DNA of 64,000 nt from Heterodera schachtii (lineage: Eukaryota > Nematoda > Chromadorea > Rhabditida > Heteroderidae). The notes below the pieces were generated by a model. That model saw nothing but the letters and a program-made list of their open reading frames with translations, did no database searches and was not told where the DNA came from. Positions 12,178 to 23,795 of the stretch are shown here, in pieces (within the stretch, counting starts at the first letter, position 1; each line of letters opens with the position of its first letter). The stretch lies in assembly GCA_023374025.1 (NCBI GenBank), contig SIJG01000021.1, positions 459,675 to 523,674 on the forward strand, in the 5' to 3' direction. The position numbers and the translations under genes were made by a program.

Positions 12178-12516
12178 TTTAATGCTATGCCGGAGATTGA
12201 TAATATTTTTGTGTGTAAATGAAAATGAATAAAGAAAATATTGCTTTTATACATAATTTTTTGACGAAAATATTTTTAAAAGCATTTAATTAAAAGCGCA
12301 GTGGCAGGTCATCCACAGACCACTCATCCACATTTTCCTCTCATAAAAATAAATGGAAGCAAAATTTAATGAAAAATAAAATAGATGAAAATCTTCGGTT
12401 CGAGTTAGTGATGGCGCAGTTGTGCTGTTGCCCAATTGTAACAGGAATCCATCATTAAACCTATTGGTTTTTGCGTACCCTTGACAGTTCAACGCTTGAA
12501 ATTGATCAGTGATCAC

Positions 12517-13141
12517 TAGAGACCGCATTTTGAGGCAGATGCCTTTTTTTTCTGCGCACTAGTTTCGATATATTAAGCATAAATAACACATTTCCACTTG
12601 GTTTGAGGCTTCTACGTTGACTTTTATTATGCCTTTTTTTGCCTTTTTCGGGATTTTCGTGCCTTAAATGCCTTTTTTGGCATTTTGCCGTTTTGGTGAC
12701 TTTTTTGGTGCCTTTTTTGGCGCTTTTTCCGGAAAATTCCATTAAAAAAAGAAATAAAATCGGGAAAATACACCCCTAAGAAATGACTTGAAAAAATTTC
12801 TAAAAAATACATCCCTTAAAAATGAAAAAATTTCAGAAATACACCCTTAAGAAGTGAAAAATTTTCTCAAAAATTGATCGCCAAAATTTCATTTTTTTTT
12901 CTTGATAAAAATTTTAGGTTTTAAAATTTTCTTTATTCAAAAAAAATATAAAATATTTAATATCATTTAAAATAACAAAAATTAAGTTTATGGCTAAGAT
13001 TTACGTGTTTGCTCCCTAAAAAACCTTAGAAAAAATTTAAAAAATGCCTTTTTTTTCATGCCTTTTTCGGGATTTTCCTGCCTTTTCATGCCTTTTTTTC
13101 AATTTTTTGGTGCCTTAGTGCCTTTTTTTTTGCGGTCTCTA
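12517..13141. mobile_element. hAT-like MITE with CCTTTTTT-rich interior
   Basis: 625 bp. Ends TAGAGACCGCA and TGCGGTCTCTA are inverted repeats and fit the hAT terminal pattern (T/C)A(A/G)NG. Exact 8 bp target-site duplication GTGATCAC at 12509-12516 and 13142-13149. The inside is made of imperfect TGCCTTTTTT units plus an AT-rich core with AATACACCCCTAAG motifs. A similar right end (GGTCTCTA) lies at 26017-26024. Confidence 0.9.
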
Positions 13142-13149
13142 GTGATCAC

Positions 13150-14637
13150 ACCTCCAATAAACTGTCTTCTTGGTCGTCTTTTATGGATCGATTCGAAAAG
13201 TCATTAAAAAACAAATTTTCGAACGCATATAACTTTTTCTAATGCGTCCAATTGTTCAGCATTTCCTTAAAAAACCTTCCACATATTCAAGAGCTTTTGA
13301 ATGATACCAAGATTGTCCATTTGATTGGCAAAAAAATTAAAAAAAAATTTCTAAAATAGTTTTTTTTAATTTTTGAATAAAATGTAATGTTGTGGGACGG
13401 ACTAGAACCTCCGACTTTGTCCCTTGTTTTTGGTAAGGAGTTCATTCTTGGAATGGGGTGCGTGTCAATTGAATTCAATCCAAAATTTTTTTCATATTTT
13501 CTCTGCTGAAGTAGTACATAAGTAAGGCCGGGAATTTTAGGCAAAAGGCTTTTTCTTTTTTCTTCTTTCTTTTTTTTTTTGCTTCGAGCGTAAATTGCAG
13601 GTCTTAGGTGTAATTTAAAAAATTATTATCCCTATTTTTAAATTTTCATGTAAAAAAAATAAGTGGCCTGTTTAGTTTTAAAAATCACCGAACATTGGTC
13701 GTATGCATATGCACATTTTTGCATTGCTTCGCACGTGAACAACAATCATTCCCTACTAAAACTTCGCCCGCCCCTCCGTCCATGTATATATTGTAACAAA
13801 AAATGCATTTGTTCCCCAATCAGTGGCGATGTAACGCAAATGAATTTTGGTCGATAATGGAAGTTAAGGGGCTGTGCTGCAATTAGGCACCTAATCATGT
13901 TATATGTACGTTGGGTTGGTTAGTAACATACCAATACCAATGACGACCATTTGGTCCTTCTGGGTTTGATTTATGTCAGTTAGGCAACAGAATTACACCA
14001 AAAAAAAAAAGGCGAGGAATTTTTGCTCGTCGCCACCGCCGTTTCAATTTCTTTACAACACATTCAATTCGCTTCCATTCATTTTTTTAACTTTTTTATA
14101 TTTACAGCGGTTAAACTTTGTTATAAAGGAATAAATTCCTCTTATAAATTACCTTTCCTTCTCCAAAATAATCGCATTCAACCAAAAAGAGAAGCTTTTT
14201 AATTCTTCTTCTTCTTCTTCCAAGTGAACATAATCAGCGACGAGTCTTATTGTTCATTAGGCTGTTTCTTCGTTCGTTCATCCCTTCCCTTCCCTTCCCC
14301 TCCGTCCGCAGTTCCTGCTTCTCAACACTTTTTCACTTACATTTATTATCGCAAAATAAATACTTATTTTGCTATAGCGTTTAAACAAAATAATCAATTT
14401 TAATATTTATTTTTTTGGGTTTTCCAAAATAAGAAATGTTAGAAAATTCATAAAACTGAAACGGAATTATTATTATTTTTTAAAAAATAACTTAATGTAT
14501 TTTTTATCTCAAATGGTTTATCAACAAATGGGAAAAAGCAGTAAAAATACATCTCATCTAATTAACAATTCCTTCCTTATTCCATTAATTAAATTAAAAT
14601 GATTGTTAAACATTTTCTAGGGTAAACAACGACAATT
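13150..14637. other. Intergenic, 5' of the ceramide synthase
   Basis: AT-rich with short CTT and CCCTT runs near 14205-14300. No gene or structured repeat recognised. Confidence 0.5.
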
Positions 14638-16230
14638 ATGTCCGATATTATCTGGAACGAATACATTTGGCTGCCGCCCAACATGACCTGGGCCGACTTG
14701 GAGTCCCGGGAAGGCCTCAACTACCCCCAATTTCGTGAGCTCAGTTACGCTTTTCTGGCTGCTTGCATCATCACCGTCGTGCGCATATGCACCGAAGCAT
14801 TTGTATTCGTCCCAATTGGTTTTTATGGCGGATGGATGGATGAAAAAAAGGTTTGTCTTCAAATTGCAATTTGTTGGCGATGGGATGGCGGTGTAAAACG
14901 ATGGATTTTCCAATTTAGCAAATACTTTTTGAAAATACATTGGAATGAATAATATTTTGCTTAAATTCGTTAATTTGTCATATAATTAAACCAATAAAAT
15001 AATGTCTTTAGGGCAGCATTTATTATCGCATTTGGGACCATTTGTTCTTCGGATTTGCCGGCAGAAGCAAATTCAAAAGGGTTGCTGAGACGGGTTGGCG
15101 CTTCACTTATTATTCCATCATTTGGTTCGTCGGAGTGTCCGTGCTCTACAAAGAGCCGCAGTTTTCCAGTGTAATCGAATGCTTTCGCGAGTGGCCCAAA
15201 CATCACTTGCCAAAGTGGGCATTTGCTATGCATTTTATTTTCTTTTCACTTTCTCCTACCCTTTATTTTGGGAATTTTCAATTCCTCGGGCAATGACTGA
15301 CAATTAACCAAATTTTAAAAACATTGGCCCTTTTGCACTGGTTTAAAATTAACATTTGTTTTCCATTTCAGTGATGTTTGGCAATATTACATCATTCAGT
15401 CCGGCTTTTACCTTTCTCTCCTCTTCAGGTACATTACGCCAAAATTACATTTTTCATTTCGTTTTTATTTTTAGTCTTTTTGCCTTTGACGTTCGCCGGT
15501 CCGACCATTACGAAATGGCCACGCACCATTTGGCCACCATTTTGCTCCTCTTCATGAGCTTCTCTATCAATTTTGTGCGCGCCGGGACGCTCATTTTGCT
15601 TCTCCACGACAGTGCGGACGTTTTTCTGTGAGTACCAAAGCAATATTATGTTAAATTAATAAAATATAAGTTATTATAGGTGTAAACATTTCCACTTATT
15701 CCTCTTTATCACACAGTGAGCTTGGCAAGCTGTTCCGCTATGCTGGCTGGGACCGGGCGGTGACCATCGACTTCTGTGTGTTCATGTTGGTATGGATCAG
15801 CACACGGCTTGTCTACTTCCCACTGAAACTTGTCCGGTATATGCTTTTCGACGCACCCAAGCTCATTATGGAGACCTATCGGTGAGTTTTAAAATTGGTA
15901 CGAATTCCTAAAATTCGGCCATTATTTTGAGGTTGGGTGATGGGGAGGAGTGGCTTTAAAAATCCATGTGATTATGGACAAAAAATTACACACAATCAAT
16001 TCTAACGGCATTAAATGATCAGATGGACCGACATTCTTCAAAAACCGATCATCCCTCGCGTCTTTTTGGCCGTTCTTTGCATTTTGCTGCTCTTGCACAT
16101 CTTCTGGACCTATTTGTTGATCAAAATTGCCATCAAATCCGTGAAGAGTGGCGTTGATGACATCAGGGAAGACGAGGACGACGATTCGGAGGAGGAAGCG
16201 GAGAAGAGGAAAAATGAGAAACAGGACTGA
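14638..16230 (+). CDS. Ceramide synthase (LAG1/HYL family, TLC domain)
   Basis: ER multi-pass enzyme that acylates a sphingoid base with acyl-CoA. Exons: 14638-14850, 15012-15214, 15372-15428, 15475-15627, 15717-15881, 16023-16230, all in phase. Seen: N-terminal WLPPNMTWADLE, membrane helices, and the TLC core with SLFAFDVRRSDHYEMATHH: the DxRRxD and HH residues of the Lag1 motif are intact. A further helix near the C-terminus is followed by an acidic tail (EDEDDDSEEEAE). No homeobox-like domain is present, as in nematode HYL proteins. The first ATG in frame is used; it precedes a hydrophobic helix in the usual position. Confidence 0.92.
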
Positions 16231-16692
16231 AACGCCGAACCAAATGGAGTCTATTGAAATATTTCCCACTTTTATTATTGTTTTGTCTAACGCACTTATT
16301 AGATTTTATGTGTCTTACATCATTTTATACCAAAAACGCTTGACTACTTTCACACATTTTGCTTTCCTCCTTAATCGTTGAACAATTCTCATAAAAATCA
16401 AGTTTACAACAAAAATTTAAAGGATAAAAAAAAATTAGTCTGCCATTGGCCTAAAAGAGAATATTCAAAATCAGAATGTTTTCTATTTTAAAAACGTATA
16501 AATTTTATAATATGCAAACAAGGAGGGTCTATCCCCAATGGAGCATATTTCGTTTTCATAGCATTATGGATTTTCAGAAAAACACTTCAATAGACCGGGG
16601 GTGAAAAAGGAGTCCGTTGGTGTTGACAGGTGCAGCCGGGAAAAAAATAACACCACTGGTTTGCAACAAAAATTGCTCAATAACTATTTATG
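16231..16692. other. Intergenic, 3' of the ceramide synthase
   Basis: AT-rich spacer with no recognised gene. Confidence 0.4.
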
Positions 16693-16734
16693 AAATACAA
16701 AATGGCCAATATAATCAAATGGAAAAAACAATTA

Positions 16735-17146
16735 TCACGGGTTGGCATTAATGCAATTTTCATCAGTCCATCGCGGCATCGCCTGCTGTCGTTGCCCAAT
16801 GTATGCGTTATGCGACACCATCCGTCGTTTGATTGGCTCCGTGACGTCGCGCAACACGCGGTAGCAGTCCATGCACAACACCCATGGCTCATGCGAAGCG
16901 CTGCAACGGGAACACTGCACCAACGGACGCATTGTGTATTGATAGAAGGGGCGGTTGTAACGACGGAACAGAACACGCGCTGAAGGGGGGGGGGGGTAGA
17001 GATGAACAAAAAACAAAAACATATTCCAAAATTAAATCAATGGAAATTTGTGGAATAATAAAATTTATTTATGTCAAAAATAGAGCGGACTGACGTTTGG
17101 ATGTCCTGTATTTCGGGACTCCCGCTAAGATTCGAGTGAAGAACAT
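16735..17146 (-). CDS. mrpl-32: Mitochondrial ribosomal protein bL32m, copy A
   Basis: Large-subunit mitoribosomal protein. Minus-strand exons 17146-17095 and 16979-16735 join with GTCAGT...CTTCAG. The short first exon encodes GVPKYRTSK, the conserved start of bL32; the second holds the zinc ribbon CSRC-x8-CMDC (four cysteines present) followed by YRVLRDVTEPIKRRM. Total about 98 residues, ending INANP. The intron's 3' part is a long run of C before the splice site. Frame is intact, so it may be functional. Two more copies lie in this window. Confidence 0.8.
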
Positions 17147-17718
17147 TTCGTTGAAAATAAAATTAAATGGAACGAATAAAAGTGTTGCGTATTTGCTACA
17201 ACAATAAAAATTTGGTTTTTAACCAAGCAAATGTTGTCCAATAAATAAATAAATTATTTATTAAACAAATAAATATGGGAGGACAGCAGAAATAATATAA
17301 TAAAAATAATGAAATGGTGTAATGAATGGGAGAATGCCCGGAGTGGGGGAAAGGGAGACATATTTATGGGGCTGGTCAAGAGGGCAGAGGGAGAGACAAT
17401 GGAAGAGGGAGAGAACGGGAAATACAATCGATAATTGGTGTGGTCCCACTATGGGTCAAGCCCAGTGTTAGACAAAAAATTGCTCATAACGCCAAATAGT
17501 GCATTTGGCGTAAATTTTGCGCGTTATTTCAAAATTTACACTGGAAAATGACTTTTTTGTATTTTTTATTTTGATCTGCCATAACTCGCTTCATACCCGA
17601 TCAAATTGAACAAATTTGGTATCTAAAAAAAGTTTTTAAAAAGGAGAATTTCTTTCTATGCGAATGTTAAGCACTTTGATATCTCAGAAAAAAGTTGTAG
17701 GAGTTTCAAATTTTCATT

Positions 17719-18599
17719 ACGTTATAACTCAAGTCATAGGCAGCAGTTTTTGTCGAAAATGCGAAAATTAATCATTTTTAAAATTGTGCAAACAATAAAT
17801 GTTTATTTTAATGGGATAAAAATAAGTTTTTTCCATTAATTAAAAAATTGCATATAAATTAACAAATGGAAATGTCTTCTAATCTCAGCATTGCATCGTT
17901 GAAAGTGCATGAGGCAATGGTAGTCGAATTTGCTGAAAAATTATTTGCAGGATTATTTCAATTCAAATATGCAAGTGTTTACCGCTGCCATCGGCACAGA
18001 AATCAGCGGGAGGGCCAACCGAAGTGGCCGCATAGAGAAGATTGGGGCCATGGACAGAATGGGAGTGAATCAGCTCAAACGATGAGGGAAAACCACGCAC
18101 AACGGACCAACCGAAAAAGAAATGAATTGGGATGAAAAATGAGAAAAAATTGCTTTATCGAGGCATCCAAAAGGGGAAAGCCTGAAATTTTGTCAAGAAT
18201 TATTCATTGATTTGGCACCAAAATACGATTTTCAACAGTTATAATGTTGAAATGAAAATCAACGTTTTTAGAAATCATAAATTAAAAATTTTTGGACTTT
18301 GTTAAAACCCGAAAATTCACCTCCGTACATACAGGCGACCAACAACAGATCATCAGACAGTCTTTCCACGCTCCAAACACCGCCATTGAGCTGAAAAGAA
18401 AAATTCAAAAAATGAACAATAGAATAAAAAATTTTAATAAAATCTCCTTTTCCCTTTTTTTTTTTTAATAATTTGGACCTTAATCTCGCTCAAGGGCCGG
18501 TTAAATTGACGCAAGTCGAAGGCCCTCAAATGGTCGTCGTAGGACCCGGAAAGGAGCAAGTTTGGAGCGCTTGGTTCGTCGAAATTTTTTCGGATGGAG
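17719..18599 (-). pseudogene. Truncated copy of DPH7
   Basis: Matches the 3' half of the intact DPH7 gene at 27719-29830: an exon with LLLSGSYDDHLRAFDLRQFN, one with LNGGVWSVERLSDDLLLVAC, and the last exon with HSHSVHGPNLLYAATS. The first five or six exons are absent because the duplication ends inside an exon at 18599. Without start or N-terminal blades it should not make a working protein. Confidence 0.8.
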
Positions 18600-18708
18600 T
18601 TCAAATTTGATGTAATTGCGTTGAGTTTTTAGGCTTTTGCTCTTAATTTAAATTTCTTTTCTTAAAATCTTTGTTTTTTTTAATATATTTGTCACCACCT
18701 TTTTTAAG

Positions 18709-19163
18709 CTTCGATACATTGTTTTTGTGCGTCAACTCAGTGAACCGATTGACATTGTTTTGTTCAACAACTTTTGGGTGCGATTCGCAATTAAGTCAGT
18801 CCCGTGAGCTGTCGTCAAATTAATAATTTAATGTGCTTTATTTTTATTTCTTATAAATATTTCCCACTTTAATTCATTTTCGGTTTTCTTTTTGTTTTTA
18901 ATAAATTAAGTGAATACAATTTGCAAAATTTGGGCGACAATTTTGCGCATTTAACAGTGCATCACTACGGAGACAAAAAAGACAATGTTTACCAGGCAAT
19001 GGAAGAATTTGGACAAGGAAATGTCGTCATCTAAACGTACTTTTCAGCTCCGTTGCGATGAATTTGTGGCCCAACTTTGCAAGCAGTATCCGAAGCTGAA
19101 CTGGGAAATAGTGCAGGGAAAGATTAATGCGGTGATAGCGGAAGTGTTCAAAGTTGTGACAAA
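18709..19163 (+). pseudogene. TTLL12 gene fragment (three exons)
   Basis: Three exons (18709-18794, 18911-18995, 19048-19163) join in frame and match the middle of tubulin-tyrosine-ligase-like 12: LRYIVFVRQLSEPIDIVLFN, FWVRFAI, then RCDEFVAQLCKQYPKLNWE. The second intron uses a GC donor (CAG|GCAATGG). Upstream and downstream domains of TTLL12 are missing: the duplicated DPH7 piece lies immediately left and an ALDH1L piece immediately right. Hence a gene fragment, not a complete gene. TTLL12 belongs to a tubulin-modifying-enzyme family. Confidence 0.75.
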
Positions 19164-19811
19164 GTCAGTTGGTGGATTAGCCGTCTTCATGCCGTAATTA
19201 TTTCGTTATATCCCCATTTTTATTTTTTTAGATTTTCATGAACCCCCAATTCGGTGACTTTCTAATTGCCATAATATGTAAAATTAGGGGAGAAGATTTG
19301 GAGAGATTGGAATTTGAAAAGGTTAACAAAACAAATGAAGCGACGCAATGCTATTCAAATCAAAATTCAGTTTGAATCGGAGTGTAAGGCACAAAAATAT
19401 GCGTGCCCACGCAAATGTACATCAATGGCAAATTCTGTGAGAGCAATTCGGCACGACGAATACAGACCATCGACCCGAGTAACGAAAAGCCAATATGCAC
19501 AGTGCCAAAAGTTGGCGAACAGCGCCAAACTCAAAATTTAAAAATGCCGTTAAGGGAGATGCCGGCGGCGCGCCAACGATTCGTCTATTACACGATTCGT
19601 CTACTCAGCCAAAAAGCCACGATTCGTCTACTAAACGATTCGTCTACTAAACGATTCGTCTATTACACGATTCGTCTACTCAGCTAAAAATACACGATTC
19701 GTTTACTCAGCCAAAAAGCCACTATTCGTCTACTAAACGATTCGTCTACTAAGCCAAAAACACACGATTCGTCTACTAAGCCAAATATAATAAACTTATG
19801 TACAAAAAATT

Positions 19812-20811
19812 AGGGTTCGAGCCCCGTCCCCGGGGACGGGACAGGTTTTTGGGGCTCACCCCCGTCCCCGTCCCCGTGATTCTGACCCCCGCATCCCCCG
19901 CCCCCGCGACCTTCACCCCCGCGGGGGCGCGGGGGTGAAAAATACACCCCTGAGAATGACATATTCATGGATAAAAGGCAAAAAATTTATAAATTTTGAA
20001 TTTTTTTATCCATTTGACAAATTTTATGAAATAAAGTGAATTTTATTTTCATTTTTAAATATATTTGTGGATTATTGGTTAGTACTTCAACATTAATAGT
20101 CCTTTTTGTTATGAGTACGACACCGGCTGACGTTTTCTTTTGATTTTATTTTTTTTTCCAATTAATACATATAGTAGTATTTCTTTATGTTCTTATTTCT
20201 AAGAAATGTTCTAATTTGTGGTAATGCATTATTTTCAACTAAAAGAGGAAAATTTCTGAAAAATTTGGCTAATTTCTAGCAAAATTCACATATCTTTAAA
20301 GAAAAATTTTCCCCCGGACCTCTCTCATCGCGCATTCACCAAGTTTTTTGGAAAAATGTGCCGCAAAAAATGTTAAAAATCTGATTTAGTGATCCCAAAT
20401 GCACTGAATTTTACGATTTGCTTATTTCCTCCCCAAAAGAACGAATAAATTGTAAAAATATTTGAAGCAATTCTGCAACCCTGGATTAAAAGACAAAAAT
20501 ACCCATAAAAATTGACTATTTTTGGCATATTTGTAATCCCTAAATTTGGTCATTTTTGGACAAAATCTGTGCAATTATACCAAAAAGAATTAAATCGAGG
20601 CGATATATCGAATAAAGGAATGTGGAGCCAAACACATCATTCAAAAAAATTAATTTTTTGTGAGATTTTTTGGAGCTAATTAAAAGCAAACCCCCGCCCC
20701 CGTCCCCGGGGGCGAGTCATTTGGTCACCCCGTCCCCGCCCCCGCGACTCTGACCCCCGCAATCCCCCGCCCCCGTGAAAAGCCACCCCCTGCCCACGGG
20801 GCTCGAACCCT
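19812..20811. mobile_element. Nested GC-ended element inside the MULE
   Basis: Exactly 1000 bp by my count, ends AGGGTTCGAGCCCCGTCCCC and its reverse complement (GGGGCTCGAACCCT at the right). Flanked by an exact 10 bp repeat ACAAAAAATT (19802-19811 and 20812-20821). The termini are followed by runs of CCCCCGCCCCCG in an otherwise AT-rich, non-coding body. The 10 bp duplication again suggests a MULE-type relative. Confidence 0.85.
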
Positions 20812-20955
20812 ACAAAAAATTAACTGAATATGAATATTTTTGCATTTTTCAAGGACTTAATTTGATACTTATTTAGTCTATTTTTCTTAATTAATTTATG
20901 AGTTATGTGTATGAAATTTTGCCTATTTTAAATCAATTTTCTCAATTTTAGGCAA

Positions 20956-21440
20956 ATGAAATCAATTCGTCAGTTAATTGAACAACAGCAGCAACGGAAG
21001 GCACCCAAACGCACAAGAAAGTCGTCAGATTTCGACGACTGCAGATCGGACGTGGTGTTAGTCTTTGCACACCCGAAGTTAAGTTATTCATTTCAATGTC
21101 AATTGTTTTGCTTTTTTTTAGCTGTTGGATGTTTTGAAGGGGGCAAGGAAAATTTCTGTGGATGGTACGTTCAAAGTCGCACCTGCCGCCTGGACGCAGT
21201 GTTTCGTGATCGGGGCTTTTGTCAACAGGCGGCTCACATTATGTGTGCATGCTCTGTTGCCTGGAAAGCAACGAAAATACTACGAGGAGGCGCTCAATGC
21301 GATCAAAGCGGTGATTTTTCAAATTTAAGCGTGGTCTTGTCCATCACCCGTCTTTGTCAGACTTCCTAGCAGCGATTCTGGATGATGTTGACAAGCAGGT
21401 GGACATCGCAAGATCTGCCCGAGTGTTCCCGCACAAACGC
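20956..21440 (+). pseudogene. MULE transposase fragment
   Basis: Two blocks, probably exons separated by an intron of about 42 bp near 21079-21120. The second block reads SVDGTFKVAPAAWTQCFVIG and LLPGKQRKYYEEALNAI, which is the MULE transposase domain pattern (first catalytic Asp in VDGTF). The rest of the DDE domain is missing and the frame stops at about 21327. Confidence 0.75.
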
Positions 21441-23211
21441 CGCATCAAATAAATTTTGAAGGAGCAATTGATCGGAGATGCATTGGACGAGGCGGAGTAC
21501 AAAAGTGATTGGATTTTTAAACCTCAATTCCCGTGATTTTCAACATTTTCATTTGATTCGAACTATTATTTTTAATGTTTATTATAATAAATTTTCGATT
21601 TCAGGCATTCATTTACGTTGTATTGTATTAGGCAATTTGTGAAAACTACATAAAAATGACTTTAAAACTTTTTCGAGTTCGAACCCGGGTTTTAGAAATT
21701 TTTTGGCGGAGTAGACGAATAATGTAGACGAATCGTGGCTTTTTGGCTGAGTAGACGAATCGTGTGTTTTTTGCTGAGTAGACGAATCGTGTAATAGACG
21801 AATCGTTTAGTAGACGAATCGTGGCTTTTTGGCTGAGTAGACGAATCGTGTATTTTTGGCTGAGTAGACGAATCGTGTAGTAGACGAATCGAGTAATAGA
21901 CGAATCGTGTAGTAGACGAATCGTGGGGAGGCGGATGCCGGCGATGTTGACTTTGCAGTACGATGTGCCGAAGAGGCATTTTACCACGGCGAATGGTCAC
22001 GCATTTCGGCACGAGAACGTGGGAAAATCCTTTACAGGTGAAAAGCCAAGAAAAGGACAAGTTGACCGAGGAAAACTGCCAGACTCGCTGATCTGATGGA
22101 TCAGCATCGGACTGAGTTGGCCACCATCGAATCCATCGACAGCGGCGCCGTTTACACTTTGGCACTTAAAACGCACGTCGGCATGAGCATCGATGTGTGG
22201 CGATACTTTGCTGGATGGTGCGACAAAATACACGGAAAAGTCATTCCGATCAGCGAGTCGCGCCCCAATTTCAATTTATGTGCCACCATTCGTGAACCCA
22301 TCGGTGTTGTGGGTACTGTAATTTGTAAAGATAACACTAATTTGGCAAATTTGTTTTTCGCTTAGGACTGATCACTCCGTGGAATTACCCACTAATGATG
22401 CTCTCCTGGAAGATGGCCGCCTGCCTCGCCGCGGGGAATACCGTTGTTCACAAGCCAGCCCAAGTGTCACCATTGACGGCGCTAAAATTCGCTGAACTCA
22501 GTCATCGAGCAGGGTTCCCCCCCCCCGGGGGTAATTAACGGAGGGAATACAAAAATTGATAAATTAATTAGGTAATTAACATTGTGACCGGCACCGGCTC
22601 GGAGATTGGGCAGGCAATTTCTGACCATCCTCGGATCAGAAAGTTGGGCTTCACCGGCTCAACCGAAATTGGGGCGCATATTATGTCCTGGTAATTAATT
22701 AGTCACTGTTTATTTAATTGGCAATTCTTTAGTTAAATTTCGCTTTTCAGTTGTGCCAAGTCAAACGTGAAGAAAGTGTCGCTGGAGCTTGGCGGGAAAT
22801 CGCCACTGATCATTTTCAGCGACGTCGACGCGGACAAAATGGCGCGAAAAGCGATGGACGCGGTGTCTTTCAACAAAGGCGAAAATTGCATTGCCGCAGG
22901 CCGACTGTTTGTGGAGGAGCGAATCCATGACAAAAGTTGTCGAAAGTGGGCCAATGGGCAAGCAATTAAAATAATCATCGGATGAGATCAATTAAGAAAC
23001 TTCAAAAATTGTAATTGGCCATCCGTTGGACAGACGCACCCAACACGGACCCCAAAATCTAAGTTCGACGAAAGGTGCGATGGCAATGCCAAGTGCTGCC
23101 AATTTTTAGTGCCAGATGTTTAAAGCTTCTAACATGCATTGAAATAGTTTTGTCTCTACACATTTAATTATCAACATAAATCAAATGTTGCACAATTTGG
23201 CAGCAACGCAA

Positions 23212-23606
23212 CAAGGGCGTAGCCAGACCCTTGGCTTCGGGGGGGGGGGGGGCTGAAGTCAAAAATTCGATTTTTAGGGGGTGTATTTTTCGTTTTTCAG
23301 TCGATACTTAGGGGTGTATTTTTTGTTTTTTGAAATCCCGAATTATGGGGTGTATTTTACAAAATTTTTCGTTTTTTCGCCAAAAAATTAATATTTTTTT
23401 CAATTTTGGTCCCCATTTTTCAAAAATATGGTAAAATGGGGGTCCGGCGGTGCCGGTAGGCGCCGCCGGGAAAACTTTGGGTATTTTAATGCATTTTTGT
23501 TAAGAAAATTGCTTAAAATTTCAAGAAAATTTACTGAAAATTTTTCCTTTTTTTGGGTTTCGGGGGGGGGGGGGGCGGGCCCCCCCCCCCCCTAGCTACG
23601 CCCTTG
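23212..23606. mobile_element. hAT-like MITE with CAAGGGCGTAGC ends
   Basis: 395 bp. Left end CAAGGGCGTAGCCAGACCC, right end CTAGCTACGCCCTTG. Flanks CAACGCAA and TAACGCAA form an 8 bp target-site duplication with one mismatch. Runs of 12-13 G and C lie just inside the ends; the centre has GGGGTGTATTTTTCG motifs. Non-coding. Confidence 0.85.
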
Positions 23607-23795
23607 TAACGCAATAAAATAAACGTTTTTAAAATGACCAACAATGAATAAACAACACATCATTGCGGTGGCGGCCGCTCCCGCTCTCCGCCTGGCCTGG
23701 CAGTAGGCGGGTCATTGTGTTGAAATGTCCCTTGCTGAAAAAATTTAAATATTTTTTTGTTGAATTTTATTTTATTAATGAAAAGTGTTCAGTAG

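Larger units (their letters stand above)
16693..18599. repeat. Segmental duplication, copy A
   Basis: Shares near-identical sequence with 26731-28352 (copy B) over its whole length and with 30095-31160 (copy C) over its left half. It carries an L32 gene and the 3' half of DPH7. It breaks off at 18599 in the middle of a DPH7 WD40 exon. Copy B lacks two stretches present in A (about 17446-17527 and 17640-17785), so the copies have diverged by deletion. Confidence 0.92.
19568..21933. mobile_element. Mutator-like element (MULE) inserted in an ALDH1L exon
   Basis: Bounded by a 10 bp direct repeat GATGCCGGCG (19558-19567 and 21934-21943), in the size range of MULE target duplications. Both ends consist of many copies of ACGATTCGTCTA(C/T)TACACG and CTCAGCCAAAAA in opposite orientation, i.e. 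long inverted repeats made of tandem subunits. Inside at about 20950-21330 lies a piece of MULE transposase. A second element (19812-20811) is nested in it. Leaving out the nested element, only about 1.37 kb remains, so the copy is decayed. Confidence 0.88.
19232..23090 (+). pseudogene. 10-formyl-THF dehydrogenase (ALDH1L, alh-3-like) fragment, broken by a transposon
   Basis: Encodes the end of the acyl-carrier region (FGDFLIAIICKIRGED) and much of the aldehyde dehydrogenase domain: [68 protein letters not shown] and [16 protein letters not shown] (catalytic Glu), ending [15 protein letters not shown] with the nucleophile Cys present. Exons are near 19232-19321, 19400-19510, 19555-19567 plus 21944-22037, 22083-22312, 22366-22530, 22572-22690, 22751-22940, then a remnant to about 23060 (GHPLDRRTQHGPQN). 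The formyltransferase half and the last 150 or so residues are absent. A Mutator-like element interrupts an exon, and a run of ten C at 22517 upsets the frame at the following junction. Non-functional as it stands. Confidence 0.85.

Noticed and set aside
17866..18135. Plus-strand frame of 89 codons in duplication copy A
   Set aside because: Antisense to the last DPH7 exon; copy B has a stop in this frame.
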